18,797 bases of DNA, from contig DASUZD010000176.1 in NCBI GenBank assembly GCA_036377055.1, forward strand, positions 1 to 18,797, in the 5' to 3' direction. This document shows positions 6,696 to 13,652 of this stretch, piece by piece. Origin of the DNA: DASUZD01 sp036377055. GTDB taxonomy: Bacteria > Actinomycetota > Thermoleophilia > Gaiellales > Gaiellaceae. The position numbers and the translations under genes are program-made. Numbering within the stretch: the stretch's first letter is position 1; every line of letters starts with the position of its first letter. The notes beneath the pieces are model-generated. The model had not been told where the DNA came from. It did not search any database and saw only the letters and a list, made by a program, of their open reading frames with translations.

Positions 6696-7873
6696 GCGAG
6701 TGCCTCGAGCACGAGCGGTCCGGCCCGCTCGACGTCGCCGGCGCCGATCGTCAGCACTAAGTCCCCCGGTCGCGCGCGGCTCGCCACGAACGCGGCGCCG
6801 TCCTCGACCGTCGGCGTCCATGCGACATCGACCCAGCGCGGAAGCTCGGCGAGCGCCTCGACGACGAGCTTTCCCGTCACGCCTTCGAGCGGCCGTTCGC
6901 GCGCCGCGTAGACGTCGGTGACCGCGACCGCGTCGGCGTCGGCGAGCGCAGCGGCGAGCTCCCGCGCGAGGTGGCGCGTCCGCGAGTACAGGTGCGGCTG
7001 GAAGAGCGCCAGCAGCCGGCCGTCGACGCCGTCGCGCGCGGCGGCGAGGTCGGCCGCGATCTCGGCCGGATGGTGCGCGTAGGTGTCGACGACGGCCACG
7101 CCGCCCGCTTCGCCGCGCCGCTCGAGCCGGCGGCCGGCGCCGGCGAACTCGCTCAGCACCGGCGCCGCGTCTTCCCGCGCGACGCCGGCGCAGGCGAGCG
7201 CGGCGAGAGCCGTCGCGGCGTTTGCCCGGTTGTGCTCGCCCGGCACCGCGAGGCGCAGGTCGACCGGTGGGAGCCGCCATCCCCGCACGGCCTCCGGCGC
7301 GGCCGTCAGGAACGACTCGAAGAGCTCCTCCACCTCGGCCCGCGAGGCGAACTCCGTGTGGTGGTCGAGGTCGACGTTCGTGACGACGGCGATCCGCGGG
7401 CGAAGCGCGGCGATCGTGCGGTCGGACTCGTCGCCCTCGACGACCAGCCACCCCTCCCCCGCGCCGGCGTTCCCGCCGAGCTGGGGGACCTCGCCGCCGA
7501 TCAGCCAGGCCGGGTCGAGGCCGAGACGCTCGAAGCAGAAGGCGATCATCGCGGTCGTCGTCGTCTTCCCGTGCGCGCCGGCGACGACGATCGAGGGCCG
7601 CAGCGCGACCAGCTCGGCAAGGAACTCGGCGCGGCTGCGCCCTCGGACACGGTCGGCGAACGCGGTCGAGACGACGACCTCGAAGCCGTCCGGCGCCGAC
7701 GGCGGCTCGGGCGAGATCGTCACCGCGACGCCCTCCAGGTGTTCGAGATACGGCGTCCGCACGCGGTCCCACCCGGCGACCTCGGCTCCCCAGGCGCGGG
7801 CGAGGAAGGCGTACGCGGAGAGGCCGGCGCCTCCGATCCCGGCGAACCAGATCCTGCGGCCTTCAAGCGGCAA
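6692..7873 (-). CDS. murC: UDP-N-acetylmuramate--L-alanine ligase (shortened)
   Basis: MurC adds L-alanine to UDP-MurNAc using ATP. The protein has the N-terminal nucleotide-fold motif FAGIGGAGLSAYA and the P-loop GAHGKTTTT (about 99-107). VEGDESD, TNVDLDHH, PGEHNRANAATA, the catalytic-site VVDTYAHHPAEI and FQPHLYSRTRHL also mark the family. At 393 residues it is short: B. subtilis MurC has about 430 and E. coli 491. The shortfall is mainly at residues about 190-210, where roughly 50 residues of the central domain are replaced by some 16. The P-loop and ligand motifs are intact, so it is probably active. The start is TTG, overlapping murG by 11 bases; a later start would remove the nucleotide-binding strand. 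Confidence 0.95.
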   Translation of the reverse strand: MPLEGRRIWFAGIGGAGLSAYAFLARAWGAEVAGWDRVRTPYLEHLEGVAVTISPEPPSAPDGFEVVVSTAFADRVRGRSRAEFLAELVALRPSIVVAGAHGKTTTTAMIAFCFERLGLDPAWLIGGEVPQLGGNAGAGEGWLVVEGDESDRTIAALRPRIAVVTNVDLDHHTEFASRAEVEELFESFLTAAPEAVRGWRLPPVDLRLAVPGEHNRANAATALAALACAGVAREDAAPVLSEFAGAGRRLERRGEAGGVAVVDTYAHHPAEIAADLAAARDGVDGRLLALFQPHLYSRTRHLARELAAALADADAVAVTDVYAARERPLEGVTGKLVVEALAELPRWVDVAWTPTVEDGAAFVASRARPGDLVLTIGAGDVERAGPLVLEALA

Positions 7874-8924
7874 GCGCGACGAGCTCCTCGGCGATCTGAT
7901 CCGCCGCGTCGGGGCGCGCGAGCCGGCGCATCGTCTCGCTCATCGACCGGAGCCGCTCGGGCTGCGCGAGCAGGTCGCGAACAAGAGCCGGGACGCGGGC
8001 TAGCTCCCCTTCGCGGACGACGACCGCGCCGCCGGCGAAATGCGAGGCGTTCAGGAACTGGTGGTCGCCGGTCGCGTGCGGGTAGGGAACGAGGACGGCC
8101 GGAACGCCGGCCGCCGCGAGCTCCCAGACGGTGCCGCCCGCGCGGGAAAGGGCGAGGTCGACCGCGCCGAGCGCCGCGCCGAACCGGTCGGTCGAGGCGA
8201 TGAGGTGGTAGTCGCGGCGCGTGACCCGCGGCGCGAGAGACGCGTAGTCGCGCTCGCCCGCCACGTGCAGGACGGCGGGCCCGCTCTCGCCGAACGCCTC
8301 GACCGCGAGCTCGTTCAGCGCGCGAGCGCCGGCGAGCGCGCCGAAGACGCCGAGGACCGGTCCCTCGCGCGATAGGTCGAAGAGCTCGCGCGCCTCTGCC
8401 CGAGGCACGGGCTTCGACCGCGATGGAATCGGACGCCCGACGACGCGGTACTTCGAGCCGTCGCGACCGGGGATCGGGTACGCGAGGAAGACGCGACGAG
8501 CGAACGGCGCAGCGAGACGGTTCGCGAGCCCGAGGTGCGCATCCGCCTCGGTCAGCGCCGACGGAATCCGGCGTCGCCAGGCGGCGACGACCATCGGTCC
8601 GGCGACGAAGCCGCCGCCGCCGAGGACGACGTCCGGGCGGCGTCGCGCGAGGATGCGCGCGCAGGCGCGGGGCGCCCGGCCGGCCAGCAGGAGCGCGCGG
8701 AGGAGCGCCGGGCTCGGCCGTCGCGGCAACCCCGTGATACGGAACGTGTCGAGCTCGTACCCCGCGTCCGGGACGAGCCGCGCCTCAGCGCGATCGGGCG
8801 ACCCGGCGAACGTCACGCTCACGCCCCGGGCTCTGAGGGCGTCCGCGACCGCGAGCGCCGGCAGGACGTGCCCCGCCGTCCCTCCGGCTGCGATCAGGCA
8901 CTTGAGCTCGCGCTGCACCGGCAT
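7863..8924 (-). CDS. murG: Lipid II synthase: UDP-GlcNAc--undecaprenyl-PP-MurNAc-pentapeptide GlcNAc transferase
   Basis: MurG adds GlcNAc to lipid I on the inner membrane face, giving lipid II. The 353-residue GT-B protein has the N-terminal loop AAGGTAGHVLPALAVA (about 12-27), GGGGFVAGP (102-110), RAGGTVWELAAAGVPAVLVP (261-280) and a closing GDHQFLNA (286-293). Two signatures deviate from the family: HEQN is TEAD (125-128), and GGSQGA is GALAGA (195-200). The start is the ATG before PVQRELKCLIAAGG, because the GGT-GH loop must be retained. The first 140 bases lie inside the 3' end of ftsW in another frame. The gene overlaps murC by 11 bases. Confidence 0.95.
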   Translation of the reverse strand: MPVQRELKCLIAAGGTAGHVLPALAVADALRARGVSVTFAGSPDRAEARLVPDAGYELDTFRITGLPRRPSPALLRALLLAGRAPRACARILARRRPDVVLGGGGFVAGPMVVAAWRRRIPSALTEADAHLGLANRLAAPFARRVFLAYPIPGRDGSKYRVVGRPIPSRSKPVPRAEARELFDLSREGPVLGVFGALAGARALNELAVEAFGESGPAVLHVAGERDYASLAPRVTRRDYHLIASTDRFGAALGAVDLALSRAGGTVWELAAAGVPAVLVPYPHATGDHQFLNASHFAGGAVVVREGELARVPALVRDLLAQPERLRSMSETMRRLARPDAADQIAEELVALAA

Positions 8925-10002
8925 GGCCACCGGCGATGTTAAGGAGGATGCCGACCGAGGCGAGCTGCACGACGAGACTCGAGCCTCCATACGAGACGAA
9001 CGGAAGCGGGATGCCCGTGAGCGGCGCGAGCCCGAGCACGGCCGCGAGGTTGATCACCGCCTGGCCGCAGACGAGCGACGTGATCCCGGCAGCGAGGCGC
9101 TTCCCGAACGGGTCGCGGCACGTCAGCGCGAGCCGCAGGCCGGCGTAGGCGAAAACGGCGTAGGCGGCAATGACGGCTGCGACGCCGATCAGGCCGAGCT
9201 CCTCGCCGATGACCGCGAGGATCATGTCCGTGTGGGCCTCGGGCAGGTAGTGGATCTTCTCGATCCCGTTGCCGAGCCCGCGCCCGACGAGGCCGCCCGA
9301 GCCGAGGCTGATCATGGCCTGGACGTTCTGGAGGCCCGCGCCCATCGGGTCCCGCCACGGGTCGAGGAACGTGAAGAGGCGCGCGCGGCGGTACGGCTCG
9401 AGCCAGATCGCGGCGACGCCGAGCGCGGTCGCGATCGCGGAGCCTGCGCCGAGGGTCGCGAGCGGCGCGCCCGAGACGAGGAGGACGCTCGCGAGCATGA
9501 CCACGATCGCGATCGCCGTGCCGAGGTCGGGCTCGAGCAGGATCAGGCCGCAGAAGATCGCGGCGAGCAGCCCGATCGGGCGCGCGAGCTCGCGCAGGCT
9601 CTGCGGCGGTCGGCGCCGAGCGAGGTGGCCGGCGACCCAGATCGCGAGCGCGAGCTTCGCGAGCTCCGAGGGCTGGAACGCCGCCGGGCCGAGCGAGAGC
9701 CACCGCTTCGCGCCGTTCACCTGCGTGCCGGCGACGAGCACGAGCAGGCAGAGGAAGAGGCTGCCGAGCACGAGGCCTGGCGCGAGCGCGCGGAGCCGAC
9801 GGTAGTCGAACCGCGACGCGCCGATCAGCAAGCCGACGCCGAGGAGCGCATAGATCGCTTGCCGTTTCAGATAGGCGCTCGGATCGCCGCTGGCGATCGC
9901 GGCCGAGCCGGACGTGGCGCTGTAGACCATGACCAGCCCGAACGCCACGAGCGCCAGCGTCACGAGCGTCAGCAGCCGGCCCTCGAGCTCCCCTCTCTTC
10001 AC
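8785..10002 (-). CDS. ftsW: FtsW, SEDS-family peptidoglycan glycosyltransferase, with overlapping C-terminal tail
   Basis: FtsW polymerises lipid II at the septum together with FtsI. The 405-residue protein has about ten membrane segments and the SEDS signatures KRWLSLGPAAFQPSELAKLA, LEPDLGTAIAI, the loop YLPEAHTDMILAVIGEELG with the likely catalytic Asp259, and IPLPFVSYGGSSLVVQ. The core ends near GILLNIAGG (residue 359). A further 46 residues, Arg/Gly/Ala-rich, are read from DNA that also encodes the start of MurG. The start is GTG within the murD stop (GTGA). Whether the tail is real or follows loss of an earlier stop is unknown. Confidence 0.96.
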   Translation of the reverse strand: MKRGELEGRLLTLVTLALVAFGLVMVYSATSGSAAIASGDPSAYLKRQAIYALLGVGLLIGASRFDYRRLRALAPGLVLGSLFLCLLVLVAGTQVNGAKRWLSLGPAAFQPSELAKLALAIWVAGHLARRRPPQSLRELARPIGLLAAIFCGLILLEPDLGTAIAIVVMLASVLLVSGAPLATLGAGSAIATALGVAAIWLEPYRRARLFTFLDPWRDPMGAGLQNVQAMISLGSGGLVGRGLGNGIEKIHYLPEAHTDMILAVIGEELGLIGVAAVIAAYAVFAYAGLRLALTCRDPFGKRLAAGITSLVCGQAVINLAAVLGLAPLTGIPLPFVSYGGSSLVVQLASVGILLNIAGGHAGAARAQVPDRSRRDGGARPAGARGRGRPQSPGRERDVRRVARSR

Positions 10003-11171
10003 TCCTCCAGGTTCTGCACGAGCCGCCGGAACTCCTCGCCGCGCTGCTCGAAGTTCTCGAACTGGTCGTAGCTCGCACAGGCGGGCGAAAGGAGGACGAC
10101 GTCGCCTGGCTCGGCCGCCTCGGCTGCCGCGGCGACGGCCGTGGCGAGGTCTTCGGAGCGCTCGTACGGGACGCGAGTGTCGTCAAGTGCCTGGGCGAGC
10201 TCGTCCGCTGTCTCGCCGATCAGGTGGACGGAGCGCACGTTCGGGCCGAGCGCGCGCGCGAGCGGCTCGAAGCTCTCGCCCTTGCGCGACCCGCCGAGGA
10301 TCAGCCTCAGCGGTGCGTCGTATGCCGCGATCCCGCGAAGCGCGGCGGCGACGTTCGTGGCCTTCGAGTCGTTGACGTAGCGGACGCCTCCACGCTCGCG
10401 GACGAGCTCGAGCCGGTGCTCGACGCCGGGGAACGTTTCGAGCGCTCGCGCGATCGCGTCGTCTGCGATCCCCGTGGCGCGGGCGGCCGCCGTCGCGGCA
10501 GCAGCGTTCTCGCGGTTGTGCGCGCCGGGGATCGACGGCTCGGCTGGGAGCGGGTCGTCGGCGGCGAACTCGATTCCCGGCAGGCCGAGCCCTCTCGGGA
10601 CGATCGCCGTGTCGGCGCGCTCGAAGATCCGGAGCTTCGCGTCGCGGTACGCCTCGAAGGTGCCGTGCCGGTCGAGGTGGTCGGGCTCGAGGTTCAGCAG
10701 GACGGCGACGCGCAGGTGGAGGTCGTGCACGTCCTCGAGCTGGAACGAGGACAGCTCGCACACGACCCAGTCGGCGGCGGTGACGGCCGTGAGCGGATTG
10801 CCGACGTTGCCCGCGACGGCCACGTCCCGTCCGGCCGCGCGGAAGATCGCGCCGAGCAGCTCGACGGTGGTCGTCTTCCCGTTGGTGCCCGTGACGCCGA
10901 CGATCGGCGTGCCGGCGAGCAACCGGTAGCCGAGCTCGACCTCGCTCCAGACGGGGATCCCGCGGCGGCGCGCGGCGGCGACGAGCGGCGCGTCCTGCGG
11001 CACGCCCGGGCTCTTGACGAGCAGCTCGATGCCGTCGAGGACCGAGAGGTCGGTGTCGTTCCCGAGCTTCCGATCGGCCCCGATGACCTCCGCGCCGCGC
11101 GCTTCGAGCGCCGCCGCAGCCGCCTGGCCGGAGCGCGCCATCCCGAGCACGAGCACCCACCGCCACTCCAT
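9999..11171 (-). CDS. murD: UDP-N-acetylmuramoyl-L-alanine--D-glutamate ligase (shortened)
   Basis: MurD adds D-glutamate to UDP-MurNAc-L-Ala. Motifs are the N-terminal LGMARSGQAAA, KSPGVPQ, the P-loop GTNGKTTT (95-102), ELSSFQLE, NLEPDHLDRHG, the carbamylated-lysine site YRDAKLRIF (Lys179), NDSKATN (267-273) and LSPACASYDQF. It has 390 residues against about 440 in E. coli. About 30 of the missing residues come from the central-domain strands between residues 190 and 213. The ATG start (MEWRWVLVLG) puts the nucleotide-binding strand at the N-terminus as in the family. An in-frame GTG at 11336 would add 55 low-complexity residues and is rejected. It is followed by ftsW with a GTGA overlap and preceded by an unusual 169-base leader. 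Confidence 0.96.
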   Translation of the reverse strand: MEWRWVLVLGMARSGQAAAAALEARGAEVIGADRKLGNDTDLSVLDGIELLVKSPGVPQDAPLVAAARRRGIPVWSEVELGYRLLAGTPIVGVTGTNGKTTTVELLGAIFRAAGRDVAVAGNVGNPLTAVTAADWVVCELSSFQLEDVHDLHLRVAVLLNLEPDHLDRHGTFEAYRDAKLRIFERADTAIVPRGLGLPGIEFAADDPLPAEPSIPGAHNRENAAAATAAARATGIADDAIARALETFPGVEHRLELVRERGGVRYVNDSKATNVAAALRGIAAYDAPLRLILGGSRKGESFEPLARALGPNVRSVHLIGETADELAQALDDTRVPYERSEDLATAVAAAAEAAEPGDVVLLSPACASYDQFENFEQRGEEFRRLVQNLEE

Positions 11172-11340
11172 CGGCCGTAGCGTGCCACCGCCAGGTTCAC
11201 GCGTTTGTGCCGGGGCGGTCCCATCCCTAGCCCCCACCCACCCACGGGGATGACCGACGGTAGCTCGCCCAGCCGGCACGCCGGGCGCCGATTGCGGATC
11301 GGTCTCTCCACCGGGGTCGCCGGTTCGTTGGGTCACGGCG
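11172..11340 (-). other. mraY-murD intergenic leader, no gene
   Basis: This 169-base spacer interrupts an otherwise overlapping gene series. It holds a hairpin-forming stretch (CGCCC...GGGCG near 11265-11286), the G-quadruplex motif, TGGGACCGC (which resembles the T-box core TGGNACCGC), and ACCGCC, which can pair with GGCGGT near the murD start. I see no clear promoter and no conserved coding sequence. Confidence 0.5.
11220..11243 (-). other. G-quadruplex motif in the mraY-murD spacer
   Basis: On the minus (coding) strand five G-runs lie close together: GGG-T-GGG-T-GGGGG-CTA-GGG-AT-GGG. Single-base loops between three-G runs are the arrangement that gives the most stable parallel quadruplexes, in DNA or RNA. 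It lies 49-73 bases upstream of the murD start. The motif is seen directly; folding in the cell is not shown. Confidence 0.6.
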
Positions 11341-12342
11341 TCAGCGCCTGAAGTAGTAGCGGTAGTAGAGCGCGAAGCCAGTCGCGCAGAGGATCCCGGT
11401 CAGGATCCAGAAGCGCACCATGATCTTCGTCTCCGACCACGCCTTCATCTCGAAGTGGTAGTGGATCGGCGCCATCAGGAAGACGCGGCGCCCCAGGTAC
11501 TTGAAGGTGAAGACCTGGATCATCACCGAGAGCGCCTCGATCAGGAAGATCCCGCCGATGAGGAGGAGCAGGAACTCGGTCTTCGTGAAGATCGCGAACG
11601 CCGCCAGCGCGCCGCCGATGGCCATCGAGCCGGTGTCGCCCATGAAGACCTCGGCCGGAAAGGCGTTGTACCAGAGGAAGCCGATCAGCCCGCCGATCAG
11701 CGCGGCGCCGAGGATCGCCAGGTCGAGCTTGGTGTCGAACCGGTTGCCCGGCGGCCCGGAGCGGATGTAGGCGATCACGTTGATCGCGGTGAACGTGAAG
11801 AGGGCGATCACGCCGGTACCGGCGGCTAACCCGTCGAGGCCGTCGGTCAGGTTCACGCCGTTCGCCGCGCCCGCGATCATCAGGAAGAGGAGGACGTACC
11901 AGCCCCAGGAGAGCTCGAGCCGCCAGTCCACGACGGGAATCCGCACCCACGTCGGCAGGTGCTGGTGCCGCGCCGCGTACGCGACACCGATCGTGATCAG
12001 CGCGAGCAGGATCAGCTTCCAGCGCCCCCTCAGGCCAAGCGAGCGACGATGCGTGAGCTTGATGAAGTCGTCTAGGAAGCCGATCGCGCCGCAGGCGAGC
12101 GTCACGAAGAGCACCGCGAGCGCCGGCACCGTGTACTTGCTCACCGCGAGGAACGCGATCGTCGCCGTCAGGAGCGTGAGCAGACCGCCCATCACGGGCG
12201 TCCCTTGCTTGCCGGCCTGGTGCTCGAGGTCCTCGCGGATGGGCTGGCCCATCTCGTTGCGGCGAAGGAACTCGATGAACTTCGGTCCGGCGACGATGGA
12301 GATCACCATCGCCACGATGCCGGCGATCAGGACGCGGGTCAG
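11341..12342 (-). CDS. mraY: Phospho-N-acetylmuramoyl-pentapeptide-transferase (lipid I synthase), probable CTG start
   Basis: MraY transfers phospho-MurNAc-pentapeptide to undecaprenyl phosphate in the membrane, forming lipid I. The protein has about ten membrane segments, the Asp pair GFLDDFIKL (Asp91/Asp92), NLTDGLDGLA (164-173), the GDTGS loop (235-239) and the late His motif PIHYHFEMKAWSETK. Family N-termini begin with a full membrane helix. The sequence encoding it (TRVLIAGIVAMVISIVAG) continues upstream of the first GTG (12315) to a CTG at 12342. That CTG overlaps the murF stop (CTGA), with GGAGG ten bases before it. I therefore use CTG, giving 333 residues. The conservative start at 12315 gives 324 residues and a clipped first helix. 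Confidence 0.95.
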   Translation of the reverse strand: MTRVLIAGIVAMVISIVAGPKFIEFLRRNEMGQPIREDLEHQAGKQGTPVMGGLLTLLTATIAFLAVSKYTVPALAVLFVTLACGAIGFLDDFIKLTHRRSLGLRGRWKLILLALITIGVAYAARHQHLPTWVRIPVVDWRLELSWGWYVLLFLMIAGAANGVNLTDGLDGLAAGTGVIALFTFTAINVIAYIRSGPPGNRFDTKLDLAILGAALIGGLIGFLWYNAFPAEVFMGDTGSMAIGGALAAFAIFTKTEFLLLLIGGIFLIEALSVMIQVFTFKYLGRRVFLMAPIHYHFEMKAWSETKIMVRFWILTGILCATGFALYYRYYFRR

Positions 12343-13652
12343 GGTGTCACGACCTCCGCCGCGAGAGCCTCGGCTACGGCCTCGAGCCCCATCGCCCGGG
12401 AAGCCTTGACGAGTACGCAGTCACCAGGCTCGACGATTCGTGCCGCCGCCTCCAGCCCCTCCTCGAGCGTCGGCGCCCAGACCGCCTCGACACCGGTCGC
12501 GCCGTCGACGTACCCGCGCGCGAGCGGCCCGATCGCGACGAGCGCGTGAATGCCGGCGTCGGCTGCGGCCGCGCCGATCTCGACATGGTAGGTCGGCCCG
12601 TCCGAGCCCAGCTCGGCCATGTCGCCGAGGATCGCGACGCGCCGCCGCGACCCCGCGCGCGAGGCGAGCAGAGCCAGGGCGGCGCGCATCGAGACGGGGT
12701 TGGCGTTGTACGCGTCGTTGATCAGCAGGCCGCCGCCCGGCAGCGGGACCTCCTCGCCGCGCCAGCGGGAGAAGGCGATCTCGCGCGCTCCGCGAGCGGC
12801 CTCCGCGAGCGGGAGGCCGAGCGCCCGGTAGACCGCCAGCGCGACGAGGGCATTGTCGACGTGGTACAGCGCCGTGAAGTTGAGCTCCACCTCGACGTGC
12901 TCGCCGGCGAGGTCGACCTGGAGCCGCGTCGTCCGCTCGTGCGCCTCCAGCCCAAGGAGCCGGACGTCGCCCTCGGCGCCGACCCGGACGACGTCGACGA
13001 CGTCGAGCGCGAGATACGGCTCGAGCTCGGGCGCGTCCGCCGGAACGATCGCCGTCCCGCCCCGGGGGAGAGCCTCGAGCAGCTCCGCTTTCGCGCGCGC
13101 CACGCCTGCAAGGGACTCGACGAGCTCGAGATGGACGGGTCCGACGTTCGTGATCGCGCCGATCTGGGGCCGCGCGATCCCCGCGAGCTCGGCGATCTGA
13201 CCCAGACCGCGCATCGCAAGCTCGAGGACGCAGATCTCCGTGTCCTCCTCGAGCCGGCACAGCGTCAGCGGGACGCCGATCTCGTTGTTGAAGCTCGATT
13301 CGGCGACGACGCACCGAGCGTGGGGGCGGCAGAGCGCGCCGAGGATGTCCTTCGTGGAGGTCTTCCCGGTCGAGCCGGTGATCCCGACGACCTTCGCCGC
13401 GCTCCGGTCTCGGACGGCCGCGCCCAGCGCGCCGAGCGCTGCGAAGGCGTCGTCCGGAACCAGCGTCGCTACGGCGCCTCGAGCGCGCGCGTCGCCGACG
13501 AAGTCCGCGCCGGCGCCCACGGCGACGAAGAGGTCGCCAGGCTCGACGAGCCGCGAGTCGACCTTGACGCCCGTGACCTCGGTCGCCCCCGGCGCGGGCT
13601 CGAGCTTTCCGTCGGAGAGCTTCGCGATCTCGGCGAGCGAGAGCGGGATCAC
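12339..13652 (-). CDS. murF: UDP-N-acetylmuramoyl-tripeptide--D-alanyl-D-alanine ligase
   Basis: MurF adds D-Ala-D-Ala to the UDP-MurNAc-tripeptide, the last cytoplasmic step. The 437-residue protein has the N-terminal substrate domain (VTGVKVDSRLVEPGDLFVAV), the P-loop GITGSTGKTSTKD (90-102), SFNNEIGVPLTL, LELAMRG, TNVGPVHLE, the lysine motif VARAKAEL (Lys188), INDAYNANPVSMRAAL and ILGDMAELG. Length is normal and, unlike its three relatives here, its central-domain strands (about 228-260) are complete. The start is GTG overlapping the murE stop (GTGA). A 1147-codon open frame runs on upstream across murE, but only this part is conserved. No ddl gene for its D-Ala-D-Ala substrate is in the window. 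Confidence 0.97.
   Translation of the reverse strand: MIPLSLAEIAKLSDGKLEPAPGATEVTGVKVDSRLVEPGDLFVAVGAGADFVGDARARGAVATLVPDDAFAALGALGAAVRDRSAAKVVGITGSTGKTSTKDILGALCRPHARCVVAESSFNNEIGVPLTLCRLEEDTEICVLELAMRGLGQIAELAGIARPQIGAITNVGPVHLELVESLAGVARAKAELLEALPRGGTAIVPADAPELEPYLALDVVDVVRVGAEGDVRLLGLEAHERTTRLQVDLAGEHVEVELNFTALYHVDNALVALAVYRALGLPLAEAARGAREIAFSRWRGEEVPLPGGGLLINDAYNANPVSMRAALALLASRAGSRRRVAILGDMAELGSDGPTYHVEIGAAAADAGIHALVAIGPLARGYVDGATGVEAVWAPTLEEGLEAAARIVEPGDCVLVKASRAMGLEAVAEALAAEVVTP

Noticed and set aside
5817..7772. A 651-codon frame joining murB to upstream sequence
   Set aside because: The upstream part is the Arg/Gly-rich shadow of murC; the GTGA junction gives a normal MurB.
9999..11336. 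MurD with a 55-residue N-terminal extension from a GTG at 11336
   Set aside because: The extension is low complexity, crosses the G-quadruplex spacer and has no family counterpart; the ATG at 11171 matches the usual MurD N-terminus.
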